From Nostoc sp. TH1S01 (GTDB lineage: Bacteria; Cyanobacteriota; Cyanobacteriia; Cyanobacteriales; Nostocaceae): a stretch of DNA of 64,000 bases. This document shows positions 55,192 to 63,627 of the stretch, one piece after another. Below the pieces are notes generated by a model. The model made no database searches, was not told the DNA's origin, and saw only the letters and a program-made list of their open reading frames with translations. The stretch covers positions 30,851-94,850 of the forward strand of contig JAGKSW010000010.1 in assembly GCA_018993265.1 (NCBI GenBank). The letters are read 5' to 3'. The translations under genes and the position numbers were made by a program. Positions within the stretch are counted from its first letter, which is position 1. The number at the start of each line of letters is the position of its first letter.

Positions 55192-56478
55192 ATGAATATT
55201 GCAGTGGTGGGGTTAAGCCATAAAACAGCCCCAGTCGAAATTCGAGAAAAGCTGAGTATTCCAGAACCACAAACTGAAAGTGCGATCGCTAATTTAACTA
55301 GTTACCCCCACATTGACGAAGTAGCTATACTCAGCACTTGTAACCGTCTGGAAATTTACATTGTTGCTAGTGAAACTGACCAAGGTGTCCGCGAAGTTAC
55401 ACAGTTTCTTTCAGAACATAGCAAATTACCTGTAGCTTCTTTAAGACAACACCTGTTTGTGTTGCTGCATGAAGATGCTGTAATGCACGTTATGCGCGTG
55501 GCAGCAGGCTTAGATAGCTTGGTATTAGGAGAAGGTCAGATTCTGGCTCAGGTGAAGAATACTCACAAACTGGGACAGCAATACAACGGTATAAAAACAA
55601 TTTTGAATCGATTATTTAAACAAGCAATTACAGCGGGTAAGCGGGTACGCACCGAAACAAGTATTGGAACTGGTGCTGTTTCTATTAGTTCTGCGGCTGT
55701 GGAGTTGGCACAAATCAAAGTGGCTAATTTGGCGGCTTGTCGAGTGGCAATTCTCGGTGCTGGCAAAATGTCGCGGTTGTTGGTACAACATTTAGTTTCT
55801 AAAGGTGCGACACAAATTAGTATTGTGAATCGTTCTCGCGATCGCGCTCAGGAATTAGCACAGCAGTTCTCAGAACACCCCATCCGCACTCATTTGCTTG
55901 GGGAAATGATGACTGTAATTGCCGAAAGTGATTTAGTATTTACAAGCACATCCGCAACAGAGCCAATACTCGACCGTGCCAAGTTAGAAATAGTTTTAGA
56001 ACCTTGCCGCCCTTTGATGTTATTCGATATTTCTGTGCCGCGTAACGTTCACTCAGACGTAAATGAACTAGCACATGTCCAAGCGTTTAATGTCGATGAT
56101 TTAAAAGCGGTAGTTGCACAGAACTACGAAAGTCGCCGGAAAATGGCGCAAGAAGCCGAAAAACTTTTAGATGAAGAAGTAGAAGCTTTTGATGTTTGGT
56201 GGCGCAGTTTAGAAACTGTCTCCACTATTAGCTGTTTGCGAAATAAAATCGAAACCATCCGCGAACAAGAGTTAGAAAAAGCTTTGTCTCGTTTGGGTTC
56301 AGAATTTGGTGACAAACATCAAGAAGTCATTGAGGCTTTAACGCGAGGCATCGTTAACAAAATTTTACATGATCCGATGGTGCAATTACGAGCGCAGCAG
56401 GATGTAGAGGCCAGAAGACGCTGTATGCAAACGCTGCAAATGTTGTTTAACCTGGATGTTGAAGAGCAGTTTGGTTAA
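55192..56478 (+). CDS. hemA: Glutamyl-tRNA reductase
   Basis: A 428-residue enzyme reducing glutamyl-tRNA-Glu to glutamate-1-semialdehyde, the first committed step of tetrapyrrole (haem, chlorophyll, bilin) synthesis. Catalytic C50 in '[10 protein letters not shown]', '[20 protein letters not shown]', NADPH site '[11 protein letters not shown]' and the C-terminal dimerisation helices are all present. Its position after glpX is one also seen in Anabaena-type genomes, as I recall. Confidence 0.96.
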   Translation: MNIAVVGLSHKTAPVEIREKLSIPEPQTESAIANLTSYPHIDEVAILSTCNRLEIYIVASETDQGVREVTQFLSEHSKLPVASLRQHLFVLLHEDAVMHVMRVAAGLDSLVLGEGQILAQVKNTHKLGQQYNGIKTILNRLFKQAITAGKRVRTETSIGTGAVSISSAAVELAQIKVANLAACRVAILGAGKMSRLLVQHLVSKGATQISIVNRSRDRAQELAQQFSEHPIRTHLLGEMMTVIAESDLVFTSTSATEPILDRAKLEIVLEPCRPLMLFDISVPRNVHSDVNELAHVQAFNVDDLKAVVAQNYESRRKMAQEAEKLLDEEVEAFDVWWRSLETVSTISCLRNKIETIREQELEKALSRLGSEFGDKHQEVIEALTRGIVNKILHDPMVQLRAQQDVEARRRCMQTLQMLFNLDVEEQFG

Positions 56479-56481
56479 AAA

Positions 56482-56565
56482 AGGGTATATGGGTGTAAGG
56501 GTATAGGGGTTTAGGGGTGAAAGAAGCATTGCTTAATGAAAAAACCTACACCCCTACACCCAGCT
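56482..56565 (+). terminator. STRR-built hairpin after hemA
   Basis: gggtgtaagggtataggggt (from 56491) pairs with acctacacccctacaccc (about 56544-56561); imperfect but long, directly after the hemA stop and facing the convergent Uma2 gene. Confidence 0.6.
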
Positions 56566-56592
56566 TAAATAGACAATGTTTGTACTGAAGTG

Positions 56593-57240
56593 TCATCTGT
56601 TTGCGATCGCGGCTTCAAATTCTTCTAATGCTTGCAGATTACCTACTTGCCAAGCACGTTCCACAAAAGTAGGAATGATTTGCTTGATTGGTATGTCTTC
56701 AAATAGAGGACTAGTATCTGATATTAGATAAATTCCATTACTTAGTACATAAATAGTTAGTGTGCCGCTATCATATACCCAAAGTTCCGGCACGCCAATG
56801 GCTGTATAAGCATCAAGTTTGGTTTTAGAAGTGACATCAGATTGAATTGCTAAATCGGGTGGTGGGTCGTCTGGTTCCAAGCGACGACAACCAATCATAC
56901 GCTGATAATTTTGGATGTAAAAGCAAGCGTCGGGTTCAACTCCGGCTACACCTTCCCTTTTGAAGGTAGTAGAACCAAAGGGTTCATACCTTCTACCTTG
57001 AAATCTGAGTAGAGCTTTGACAAAATCTGAAATTAGTTCTTTTGGCTTTTCATGTTCAGGTAAAGGAACCATAATTTCTAAAGTACCCTGGCTATAAGCT
57101 ACTCTTGCACGCCGCTTGTGTCCCAATTCCTCTAAAATTGCCTCAAATTCTGACCAACTGACATCTGGTATCGTGACTGCACTACCAGGTGCTAGTTGCA
57201 TTTGGCTAACAGGTTTTGCTACGGGAATAACAACCGTCAT
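56593..57240 (-). CDS. Uma2 family (DUF820) putative endonuclease
   Basis: A 215-residue Uma2 protein, a PD-(D/E)xK nuclease-like family expanded in cyanobacteria. 'GVEPDACFYIQNY', 'PPDLAIQSDVTSKTKLDAYTAIGVPELWVYD' follow the family layout; the usual Glu of the second motif is Gln here (IQSD), as in some (E/Q)xK nucleases. Natural substrate is unknown. Convergent with hemA. A broken Uma2 tail also lies at 59014. Confidence 0.85.
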   Translation of the reverse strand: MTVVIPVAKPVSQMQLAPGSAVTIPDVSWSEFEAILEELGHKRRARVAYSQGTLEIMVPLPEHEKPKELISDFVKALLRFQGRRYEPFGSTTFKREGVAGVEPDACFYIQNYQRMIGCRRLEPDDPPPDLAIQSDVTSKTKLDAYTAIGVPELWVYDSGTLTIYVLSNGIYLISDTSPLFEDIPIKQIIPTFVERAWQVGNLQALEEFEAAIANR

Positions 57241-57553
57241 AATTTCAACAAAGGAAATCTGATATCTTACATTATCAAATAAATCTTACTGGCTGATTTT
57301 TGCTAGAGCGATCGCCAAGTCTAGGTTTCACATTATTAACTAAAAATATACGCAGAAAACTATCTGTATTTACGTAAAACATAGTTTCCCAGAAAAATAT
57401 TGTGTAGCTAAACAAATTTATATTTGCTACCTGGAATTTGTTTTTCTTACGCTAAACTAGTAGTCTATGCCAATTAATCATTTATATTATTTTGGCGATC
57501 GCTACTCCATGTCGGCAACATTTTGAATTTTTAATCATTGCGATTTTAATTAC
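57241..57553. other. Gene-free AT-rich gap
   Basis: 313 bases between two minus-strand genes. I see one HIP1-like 'ggcgatcgct' at 57496 and no reading frame or hairpin worth listing; it should contain the promoter of the Uma2 gene. Confidence 0.35.
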
Positions 57554-57769
57554 TTATAGGAGAGGTCTTGTCCTTACCTGATAAGCCATTAAGGCTGCTT
57601 GACTAATCACAGTCCGTCCATTTCTTGTAGTTGTAGGAATTTGCCCTCTTTGAAGAGCCACGTATAAGGTACTTTGGTCTACGCCTAAAAATTTAGCCGC
57701 TTCTACAAGAGAAGTACCATGATTAATTGTCCTGTTTCTTGTTTTTCTAACTAACGAATGTTTCAACAT
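57554..57769 (-). CDS. Excisionase-type helix-turn-helix protein
   Basis: A 71-residue protein with a MerR/excisionase-like HTH: 'SLVEAAKFLGVDQSTLYVALQRGQIPTTTRNGRTVIS'. Such minimal HTH proteins serve as excisionases or as antitoxin-like regulators; no integrase is nearby. The basic N-terminus (KHSLVRKTRNRTINHG) may contact DNA. It may be a remnant of a mobile element. Confidence 0.65.
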   Translation of the reverse strand: MLKHSLVRKTRNRTINHGTSLVEAAKFLGVDQSTLYVALQRGQIPTTTRNGRTVISQAALMAYQVRTRPLL

Positions 57770-57891
57770 AGCGAAATGTAAAGAACAACTTAAGAAATTT
57801 CATTTTTTTTCTAAACAAATCGCAAAATTGACATTAATAAAAAAATTAACCAATAGGAAATTAGCGCTGCATCTTAGGGGGACAGCATGAC

Positions 57892-57929
57892 TAATTCGAT
57901 TTCTTTCTAATTAGATTGGGATCGAATTA
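57892..57929 (+). promoter_or_regulatory. Inverted repeat, likely operator of the ArsR-type gene
   Basis: TAATTCGAT (57892-57900) and ATCGAATTA (57921-57929) are perfect complements 20 bases apart and end 14 bases before the ATG of the ArsR-family gene. This is the position expected for an autoregulatory operator. Confidence 0.55.
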
Positions 57930-57943
57930 ATTATAACAAAATT

Positions 57944-58591
57944 ATGAGAAAAGAACAGTTTCAGACCCTGCTACAGTTTTTTAAAGTGTTAGCAGATGAA
58001 AGTCGATTGAAAATTGTAGGTATTTTGGCGAATCAAGAGTGTAGTGTGGAAGAATTAGCCGCACTTATGCAACTCAAAGAACCGACAGTATCTCACCATT
58101 TGGCGAGACTTAAAGAAGTAAATTTGGTGACTATGCGTCCTGATGGTAACAGCCGTTTGTATCAGCTAGATAGCGAAGCCTTAGAAAATATTCGTAAGGA
58201 AATTTTTACACCAGGAAAGATAGCATCTTTAATTGAACATATAGATACGGAAGCTTGGGAAAGTAAAGTGTTGAATAGTTATCTAGAAAGTAATCCCAAC
58301 AGCTTAGAAGGAGTTCAGCGCCTCAAGGAAATTCCTGTTAGTCGTAAAAAGCGGTTAGTAATTCTCAAATGGCTGTCTAGTAAATTTGAGCCAGGAGTTG
58401 AATATTCCGAAAAGATGGTACACGAAATTCTAAGTTGTTATCATCCTGACTACGTTACTTTGCAAAGAGAGTTAATTAATTACAACTTGATGCAAAAAAA
58501 GGATGGGATTTATCGATCCTGGCGGAAAGACCCCATGTGGAACGAAGTGGAACTGGGGGATGAAAGCCAGGGCAGGAGCTTGAACACTTAA
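57944..58591 (+). CDS. ArsR/SmtB-type regulator with C-terminal DUF2087
   Basis: A 215-residue protein. Residues 5-90 form an ArsR winged helix ('FKVLADESRLKIVGILANQECSVEELAALMQLKEPTVSHHLARLKEVNLV') and 130-205 a DUF2087 domain ('RLVILKWLSSKFEPGVEYSEKMVHEILSCYHPDYVTLQRELI'). The metal-site ELCVC motif of SmtB is replaced by NQECSVEEL, so metal sensing is doubtful. Single gene with its own palindromic operator candidate. Confidence 0.88.
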   Translation: MRKEQFQTLLQFFKVLADESRLKIVGILANQECSVEELAALMQLKEPTVSHHLARLKEVNLVTMRPDGNSRLYQLDSEALENIRKEIFTPGKIASLIEHIDTEAWESKVLNSYLESNPNSLEGVQRLKEIPVSRKKRLVILKWLSSKFEPGVEYSEKMVHEILSCYHPDYVTLQRELINYNLMQKKDGIYRSWRKDPMWNEVELGDESQGRSLNT

Positions 58592-58631
58592 CTAATTGAC
58601 TCGAATTGGATAAGCATTGTATAGTAAGCAG

Positions 58632-59003
58632 ATGGGAAAAAAGCTTACAAATTTAGACTGTATCCAAACAAAGAGCAATCAGCATTTTTGGCGAAATGTT
58701 TTGGTTGCTCCAAGTTTGTGTACAACTATTTTTTGAGACTGACAACAGATGTCTACGCCGAGTCTAAAAAATCTCTGCGTTACAAAGAATGGGCAAAGCT
58801 TTTAACAATGTTAGATTTTTTAAGAAGTTAGGGGGATTCCCGAACTTCAATAAGAAAAGTAATCGTCAATCGTTCAGAGTGCCACACCACTTCTCGATAG
58901 ATAGTAGTCATGGTTTTCTCGGATTACCCAAGATGACACCAATTAAGATGATGATTCATCGGGAGATATTGGGAACACCCAAAAATTTAATCTTGTGGTT
59001 CAA
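58632..59003 (+). pseudogene. Collapsed tnpB (IS200/IS605 OrfB)
   Basis: Two frames carry TnpB sequence. From 58643: 'AYKFRLYPNKEQSAFLAK' through 'SLRYKEWAKLL'; from about 58789 in another frame: 'GKAFNNVRFFKKLGGFPNF', 'NRQSFRVPHHFSID', 'LPKMTPIKMMIHREILGTP'. The ATG at 58632 is out of frame by one base, the middle (about 25 residues) is deleted where both frames share AAAGCTTTTAAC, and the RuvC part is missing. It is certainly dead. Confidence 0.85.
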
Positions 59004-59013
59004 TACCTGCGGC

Positions 59014-59274
59014 TCACAATTGTGCTGCTAGTCTTTCAGCACGTTGGTGTTCTTGTTCAGCACGTTGGCGTTCTTGTTCAACTAATTCAGAAGCCCATAA
59101 TAGTAATTGTCCGTTTTCATCCCACCAGCGCAACCAATAGCCTGTGCGATTTTCATGTGTACCTTGCCATACACCCAGGTAAAGATTTATATCAGCTATC
59201 CAGTGATGTTGGTTCTCGTTGGGGCTTTGTATGGCATATCTGCCTGTATTATTATCTAAGCGTTGACAACTCAC
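59014..59274 (-). pseudogene. Uma2 protein C-terminal fragment
   Basis: The minus strand encodes about 86 residues: 'NLYLGVWQGTHENRTGYWLRWWDENGQLL' and a tail of EQERQRAEQ-type coiled-coil repeats ending 'RLAAQL', the typical end of long cyanobacterial Uma2 proteins. The nuclease domain is missing because the reading frame runs directly into the end of the IS-like element at 59263. The only start would be a GTG inside that element. Confidence 0.78.
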
Positions 59275-59612
59275 CGCCCTAAAAGTGCGGTGATTCTTGG
59301 GCTGAATCTTGCCTCCACCAACAATGTTGATTTTGGTCTTACAGTCTCATGTCCAGTCCGAAACACATCTCCCGATATGCCCCACTTATGGACTACTCCC
59401 CAAGCGTAACTTTCCTTGTGTCCCAAGGTAGTTTATTCAATTTCTATTTGCGTCCTTGCAGTTTGGATTTACTTTTACACCATTGACTGTTAGGAATTTC
59501 AGGATCACGGAGTAGGACGTTTTACCTGTTTCCTCATCGTTCCTGCGGTTATCGACCTATTAATATTTTACCATGCAAAGTCGCCCTAGAAGGGCGAGGT
59601 TTTAAACCCAAT
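59263..59612 (-). mobile_element. ~350-bp ORF-less IS200/IS605-type element (omega-RNA-like)
   Basis: Read on the minus strand it begins with a left-end hairpin cctcgcccttctagggcgac (within 59575-59599) and ends with a tcaccgc/gcggtga hairpin (59271-59293) followed by TTGTCAA, the layout of IS200/IS605 ends. The 25-bp block at 59575-59599 recurs exactly at 63628-63652 before an intact tnpB start. There is no tnpA or tnpB inside, so it is an internally deleted, PATE-like element. The segment before the right end corresponds to where omega RNA is encoded in such elements. Confidence 0.65.
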
Positions 59613-59637
59613 TTTTCGATAACCTGTCCCCTATTAC

Positions 59638-61206
59638 CTATTCGTCATCGTCGGGATCGAAATCGCTATCTTCTAGTGTTTGATGGGGGATGGCAGCGAT
59701 AATGGCATCAATTACTTTGGATACTGGTAAGATTTCTAGGTTAAGGTCGGGAAATTTTGTGCCTTTCGGGACGATCGCTCTTTTAAATCCCAATTTAGCT
59801 GCTTCTTTTAACCGCAGTTCCATTTGGGAAACGGCGCGGACTTGTCCACCTAAACCGACTTCCCCAATTAATACTGTACCGGGATCAACGATGCGATCGC
59901 GAAAACTGGCAACAATGGCGATCGCTACTCCTAAATCTACGGCTGGTTCTACTACACTCAATCCACCCGCCGAAGCAACATAAGAATCTAATTTAGACAT
60001 AGGAATTCCCACACGTTTTTCTAAGACGGCGAGAATTTGTACCAAGCGGTTGTAGTCTACACCAGTTCCAGCCCGTCGCGGGGAAGGGTAACTGGTAGGA
60101 CTAACAAGGGCTTGTAATTCCACCACAATCGGGCGTGTACCTTCGCAAGCCACAACAATTGCTGTACCAGGTGCGGGATCATCACGATTGCCTAAAAATA
60201 ACTCTGAAGGGTTAGAAACTTCTCGCAGTCCGTGTTCTACCATTTCAAAGATACCGATTTCGTGGGTTGCACCAAAGCGGTTTTTCACGGTTCTTAATAA
60301 GCGGTGGGAGGCAAAGCGATCGCCTTCAAAGTACAATACTGTATCTACTAGGTGTTCTAAAACTTTCGGCCCCGCGATCGCACCTTCTTTGGTGACGTGT
60401 CCCACAATTAACATTGTAATATCTTCATGTTTCGCCACTTTCATCAAGGCTGCGGTACATTCCCTTACCTGGGCTACTGAACCAGGCGCAGATGTCAGCG
60501 CCGGAAAAAATACTGTTTGAATACTATCGATAATTGCGACATTCGGTCTGAGGGAATCAATCTCCCGCAGAATTTCTTCTAAATCTGTTTCTGGTAAAAC
60601 ATACAAGTCTGCACTTATCCCTTCTGGGGCTTCTGTTTCTGCTGCTTCTGGAGTCGCCGATGTTTCTACTTCTTCTGTATTATCCTCAGATTCAGCTTGT
60701 TTACCATTCCCATTCCCAACTACATTCATCGGTTTAGACACGCCCAAACGCAAAGCCCGTAACTTTACTTGTTGTCCAGATTCTTCCCCAGAAACGTAGA
60801 GGATGCGGTATCTCTGCGCCAGTTGATTGGATACTTGCAACAATAATGTCGATTTCCCAATTCCCGGATCACCACCAATCAATACCATTGAACCGGGAAC
60901 AACGCCACCACCCAATACTCGGTCTAATTCTCCATAACCAGATTCCCAGCGCGTAACTTGGCGATCGCTAATTTGATCAAATGTCAGCGAAGCTCGGGGT
61001 TTTGCTGGTTTAGTATTAGACTTACCATTATTTTGCTCTTTATGCCAACTGCTGACTCCGCCCCTTGTGGGTACATCAACAGAAGATTGAATCGCAATTT
61101 GTTCTTCTAAAGAATTGTAGGTTCCGCAATTAGGACATCTACCAAACCATTGGGGAGATTCTGCACCACATTCGTTACAAATGTAAAAGGTTTTAGGCTT
61201 AGGCAT
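59638..61206 (-). CDS. radA: DNA repair protein RadA/Sms
   Basis: A 522-residue RecA-like helicase that drives branch migration in recombination repair. Zinc finger C10-x2-C13, C24-x2-C27; Walker A 'GGDPGIGKSTLL' near 115; RadA motif KNRFG ('VKNRFGATHEIGIF') near 310; C-terminal Lon-like domain. Between about residues 163 and 198 an acidic, low-complexity insertion (GNGNGKQ, then Glu/Ala/Thr-rich) extends the ATPase domain. The IS-like element ends about 25 bases from its stop codon. Confidence 0.95.
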   Translation of the reverse strand: MPKPKTFYICNECGAESPQWFGRCPNCGTYNSLEEQIAIQSSVDVPTRGGVSSWHKEQNNGKSNTKPAKPRASLTFDQISDRQVTRWESGYGELDRVLGGGVVPGSMVLIGGDPGIGKSTLLLQVSNQLAQRYRILYVSGEESGQQVKLRALRLGVSKPMNVVGNGNGKQAESEDNTEEVETSATPEAAETEAPEGISADLYVLPETDLEEILREIDSLRPNVAIIDSIQTVFFPALTSAPGSVAQVRECTAALMKVAKHEDITMLIVGHVTKEGAIAGPKVLEHLVDTVLYFEGDRFASHRLLRTVKNRFGATHEIGIFEMVEHGLREVSNPSELFLGNRDDPAPGTAIVVACEGTRPIVVELQALVSPTSYPSPRRAGTGVDYNRLVQILAVLEKRVGIPMSKLDSYVASAGGLSVVEPAVDLGVAIAIVASFRDRIVDPGTVLIGEVGLGGQVRAVSQMELRLKEAAKLGFKRAIVPKGTKFPDLNLEILPVSKVIDAIIAAIPHQTLEDSDFDPDDDE

Positions 61207-61382
61207 TCTTAAATCTTAATTAAGTTAATTATTCTTAATTTTTTCTTAATTCTTACAAAAATCTAAAGTCAAAGAAAAGTGGGTTCTACGGCATTTTTCA
61301 AATCAATTGTGGGAATGATATCTTAATATTATGGTATTAAAAATTAATCATGAAAAATTTTAGTTAAGGAGCGTTGAGAAAC

Positions 61383-62111
61383 TTGGAAAGTCATAAAGAA
61401 AAAATTCTGGTAGTAGACGATGAAGCCAGCATTCGCCGGATTTTAGAAACGCGCCTTTCAATGATTGGCTACGATGTGGTGACTGCTGGCGACGGTGAAG
61501 AAGCATTGGACACTTTTCGCAAATCTGATCCTGATTTAGTAGTTTTGGATGTGATGATGCCAAAGCTAGACGGCTACGGCGTGTGTCAAGAATTACGTAA
61601 GGAATCAGATGTCCCTATTATTATGCTAACAGCCTTGGGGGACGTTGCCGATCGCATCACTGGTTTAGAATTAGGTGCTGATGACTACGTAGTTAAACCA
61701 TTCTCACCCAAAGAGCTAGAAGCGCGAATTCGCTCAGTCTTGCGCCGTGTCGATAAAACAGGTGCGTCAGGAATTCCCAGTTCGGGAGTAATTCACGTAG
61801 GAAATATCAAAATCGATACCAACAAGCGACAAGTCTATAAAGGCGATGAACGTATTCGCCTGACAGGAATGGAATTCAGCTTACTAGAATTGCTAGTTAG
61901 CCGTTCCGGCGAAGCTTTTTCTCGTTCCGAAATTTTGCAAGAAGTTTGGGGATACACCCCAGAACGCCATGTAGATACGCGGGTGGTAGATGTGCATATA
62001 TCTCGGTTACGGGCAAAATTAGAAGATGACCCCAGTAACCCAGAATTAATACTGACTGCACGCGGTACAGGCTATTTATTTCAACGCATAATTGAACCTG
62101 GAGAAGAGTAA
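61383..62111 (+). CDS. rpaB: Response regulator RpaB
   Basis: An OmpR-type master regulator of high-light genes in cyanobacteria, which binds HLR1 elements. From TTG 61383 it reads MESHKEKILVV and matches RpaB along its whole length: acidic pocket D12-D13, phosphoacceptor D56 (VLDVMMP), 'KPFSPKELEARIRSVLRR', DNA-binding domain with 'RSEILQEVWGYTPERHVDTRVVDVH'. 242 residues. I choose this TTG over TTG 61374 because AAGGAG (61366-61371) is 11 bases from it and only two from the other, and because homologues start there. It diverges from radA. Confidence 0.94.
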   Translation: MESHKEKILVVDDEASIRRILETRLSMIGYDVVTAGDGEEALDTFRKSDPDLVVLDVMMPKLDGYGVCQELRKESDVPIIMLTALGDVADRITGLELGADDYVVKPFSPKELEARIRSVLRRVDKTGASGIPSSGVIHVGNIKIDTNKRQVYKGDERIRLTGMEFSLLELLVSRSGEAFSRSEILQEVWGYTPERHVDTRVVDVHISRLRAKLEDDPSNPELILTARGTGYLFQRIIEPGEE

Positions 62112-62116
62112 AGGAA

Positions 62117-62150
62117 AGTATGAAGTGTGAAGTATGAAGTATGAAATTTG
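62117..62150. repeat. STRR: GTATGAA heptamers
   Basis: Tandem GTATGAA/GTGTGAA units directly after the rpaB stop, with complementary 'cttcagactt' units at about 62190-62210. Confidence 0.8.
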
Positions 62151-62221
62151 AAGAGTTTCAAGCTTCTCGTTCTGTACTATATTTTTCAGACTTCAGACTT
62201 TAGACTTCAGAATTTAGAAAA

Positions 62222-62878
62222 ATGACTAAACCTGATGATCCCAATCGAGTTTTGCGCCGTTTACCCATAGTTGTTGGTGGGTTGGGCGCTATACTTTTGC
62301 TAATGAACCGTGTATTAACCCCAGAACTTACAGAATCCCAATCGCGTGGCGATGTGTTGGGGGTGATTTTGAGTGCTGTGTTAATTTTAACAGGGTTAAT
62401 TTGGCAGCAAGTACAGCCGCGATCGCCTGATGCTGTAGAACTGATTGGGGAAAAAGGTTTTATCCTGGCGGAAGACTTACCAGAAGCCGTGAAAACAGAA
62501 CTAGCCTGGGCATCTCATTTGATATTAACTAATACCGTCACGCGATCGCTGGTAGTTGTATATCAAGGCAAAGTTTTGTTACGTCGCGGTATTCTGGGTT
62601 CTAAACCCGAAGTAGTACCAGGGCCAATCTTAAAAAGGGTTCTCGAAAAACAACAACCAGTTTATTTAGTTGCTTTAAACCTCTATCCCGGCAGAATAGA
62701 ATTTGATTACTTACCCGAAAATACGCAAGGAGTAATTTGCCAGCCAATTGGCAATCAAGGTGTCCTGATTTTAGGAGCAAATGCACCGAGAAGTTACACC
62801 AAGCAAGATGAAAATTGGATTGCTGGCATCGCTGATAAATTATCTCTAACTCTCCAACAATTAGGATCTGAGGCTTAA
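62222..62878 (+). CDS. Cofactor assembly of complex C subunit B (CCB-type) protein
   Basis: A 218-residue membrane protein with two N-terminal helices (about 13-30 and 45-62) followed by a soluble domain with 'LASHLILTNTVTRSLVVVYQGKVLLRRGIL'-like content and 'QGVICQPIGNQGVLILGA'. It belongs to the CCB2/CCB4 family needed to attach haem ci to cytochrome b6 of the b6f complex. Membrane-bound in the thylakoid. It precedes a DUF456 gene by 19 bases, likely as an operon. Confidence 0.8.
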   Translation: MTKPDDPNRVLRRLPIVVGGLGAILLLMNRVLTPELTESQSRGDVLGVILSAVLILTGLIWQQVQPRSPDAVELIGEKGFILAEDLPEAVKTELAWASHLILTNTVTRSLVVVYQGKVLLRRGILGSKPEVVPGPILKRVLEKQQPVYLVALNLYPGRIEFDYLPENTQGVICQPIGNQGVLILGANAPRSYTKQDENWIAGIADKLSLTLQQLGSEA

Positions 62879-62897
62879 TAGTTAAAAATTATAAATT

Positions 62898-63416
62898 ATG
62901 CAAATTATTTATTGGTTACTAGTTGCCTTAATGGTTGTGGGAATTATTGGTGCCGTAGTGCCAGCAATTCCTGGTAGCAGCTTAATTTTAACTGCCATTA
63001 TTATTTGGGGATTTGTGAGTAGTTCTTTTGCAGCGATTAAGATACCGTTAATAGTAACAGTAATTGTTTTGCTATTGAGTGTAGGAGTGGATTTTTTAGC
63101 TAGTTACATAGGAGCAAAACAAGCAGGTGCTAGTAAATGGGGACAAATTGGCGCAGTTGTTGGGTTAGTATTAGGAATTTTGGGATTATTACCAGCTTTA
63201 CCCTTTGGCGGGCCGCTGTTAGGAATGTTATTTGGGCCACTATTAGGTGCAATTGTGGGTGAATTTATTTACCGCCGAGAATTATGGCCAGCAATTAAGG
63301 CAGGTATTGGAATTGTTGTCGGTACATTAGTCGGAAATTTGATTCAAGGTTTGTTAGCAGTTGCAGCCGTTGCAGTTTTTCTTGTCACAACTTGGCCGCA
63401 AGTATTTGGTGGATAG
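62898..63416 (+). CDS. DUF456 membrane protein
   Basis: A 172-residue protein with about five hydrophobic helices and Gly/Pro-rich loops ('VVPAIPGSSLILTAIIIWGF', 'LPALPFGGPLLGMLFGPLLGAIVGEFIYRRE'), typical of DUF456. Function unknown. Follows the CCB-type gene closely; possible joint expression. Confidence 0.88.
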   Translation: MQIIYWLLVALMVVGIIGAVVPAIPGSSLILTAIIIWGFVSSSFAAIKIPLIVTVIVLLLSVGVDFLASYIGAKQAGASKWGQIGAVVGLVLGILGLLPALPFGGPLLGMLFGPLLGAIVGEFIYRRELWPAIKAGIGIVVGTLVGNLIQGLLAVAAVAVFLVTTWPQVFGG

Positions 63417-63627
63417 CTTAAATTTGAGAATCTTGCTTTTTTATCCGCTTGCTCAATACGCTCGCTCGCTGCCTGGGACGCTTCATCAATTAAGCCAAAT
63501 AACAGAAGCAGCAAGAGAAATTGCACCGAGAAAATTGTGAGTAGGGTCATCTCGCAGCGCCTAACTTCGAGTCTTTTTTTTCTATTTGCTCTATCTCCAG
63601 CATTACCAAAAACATGGGTTTGAGGTT
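63417..63627. other. Gap before the IS element
   Basis: About 210 bases with no firm gene. A minus-strand frame starting at 63550 gives a short hydrophobic N-terminus (TIFSVQFLLLLLLFGLID) but runs antisense into DUF456, so I do not call it. Confidence 0.35.

Noticed and set aside
58789..59031. An 80-residue protein in the tnpB remnant
   Set aside because: It is the shifted middle part of TnpB fused to unrelated downstream DNA; no ribosome binding site.
63344..63550. Small hydrophobic minus-strand protein
   Set aside because: The second half is antisense to DUF456 and there is no supporting ribosome site; only the hydrophobic N-terminus is suggestive.
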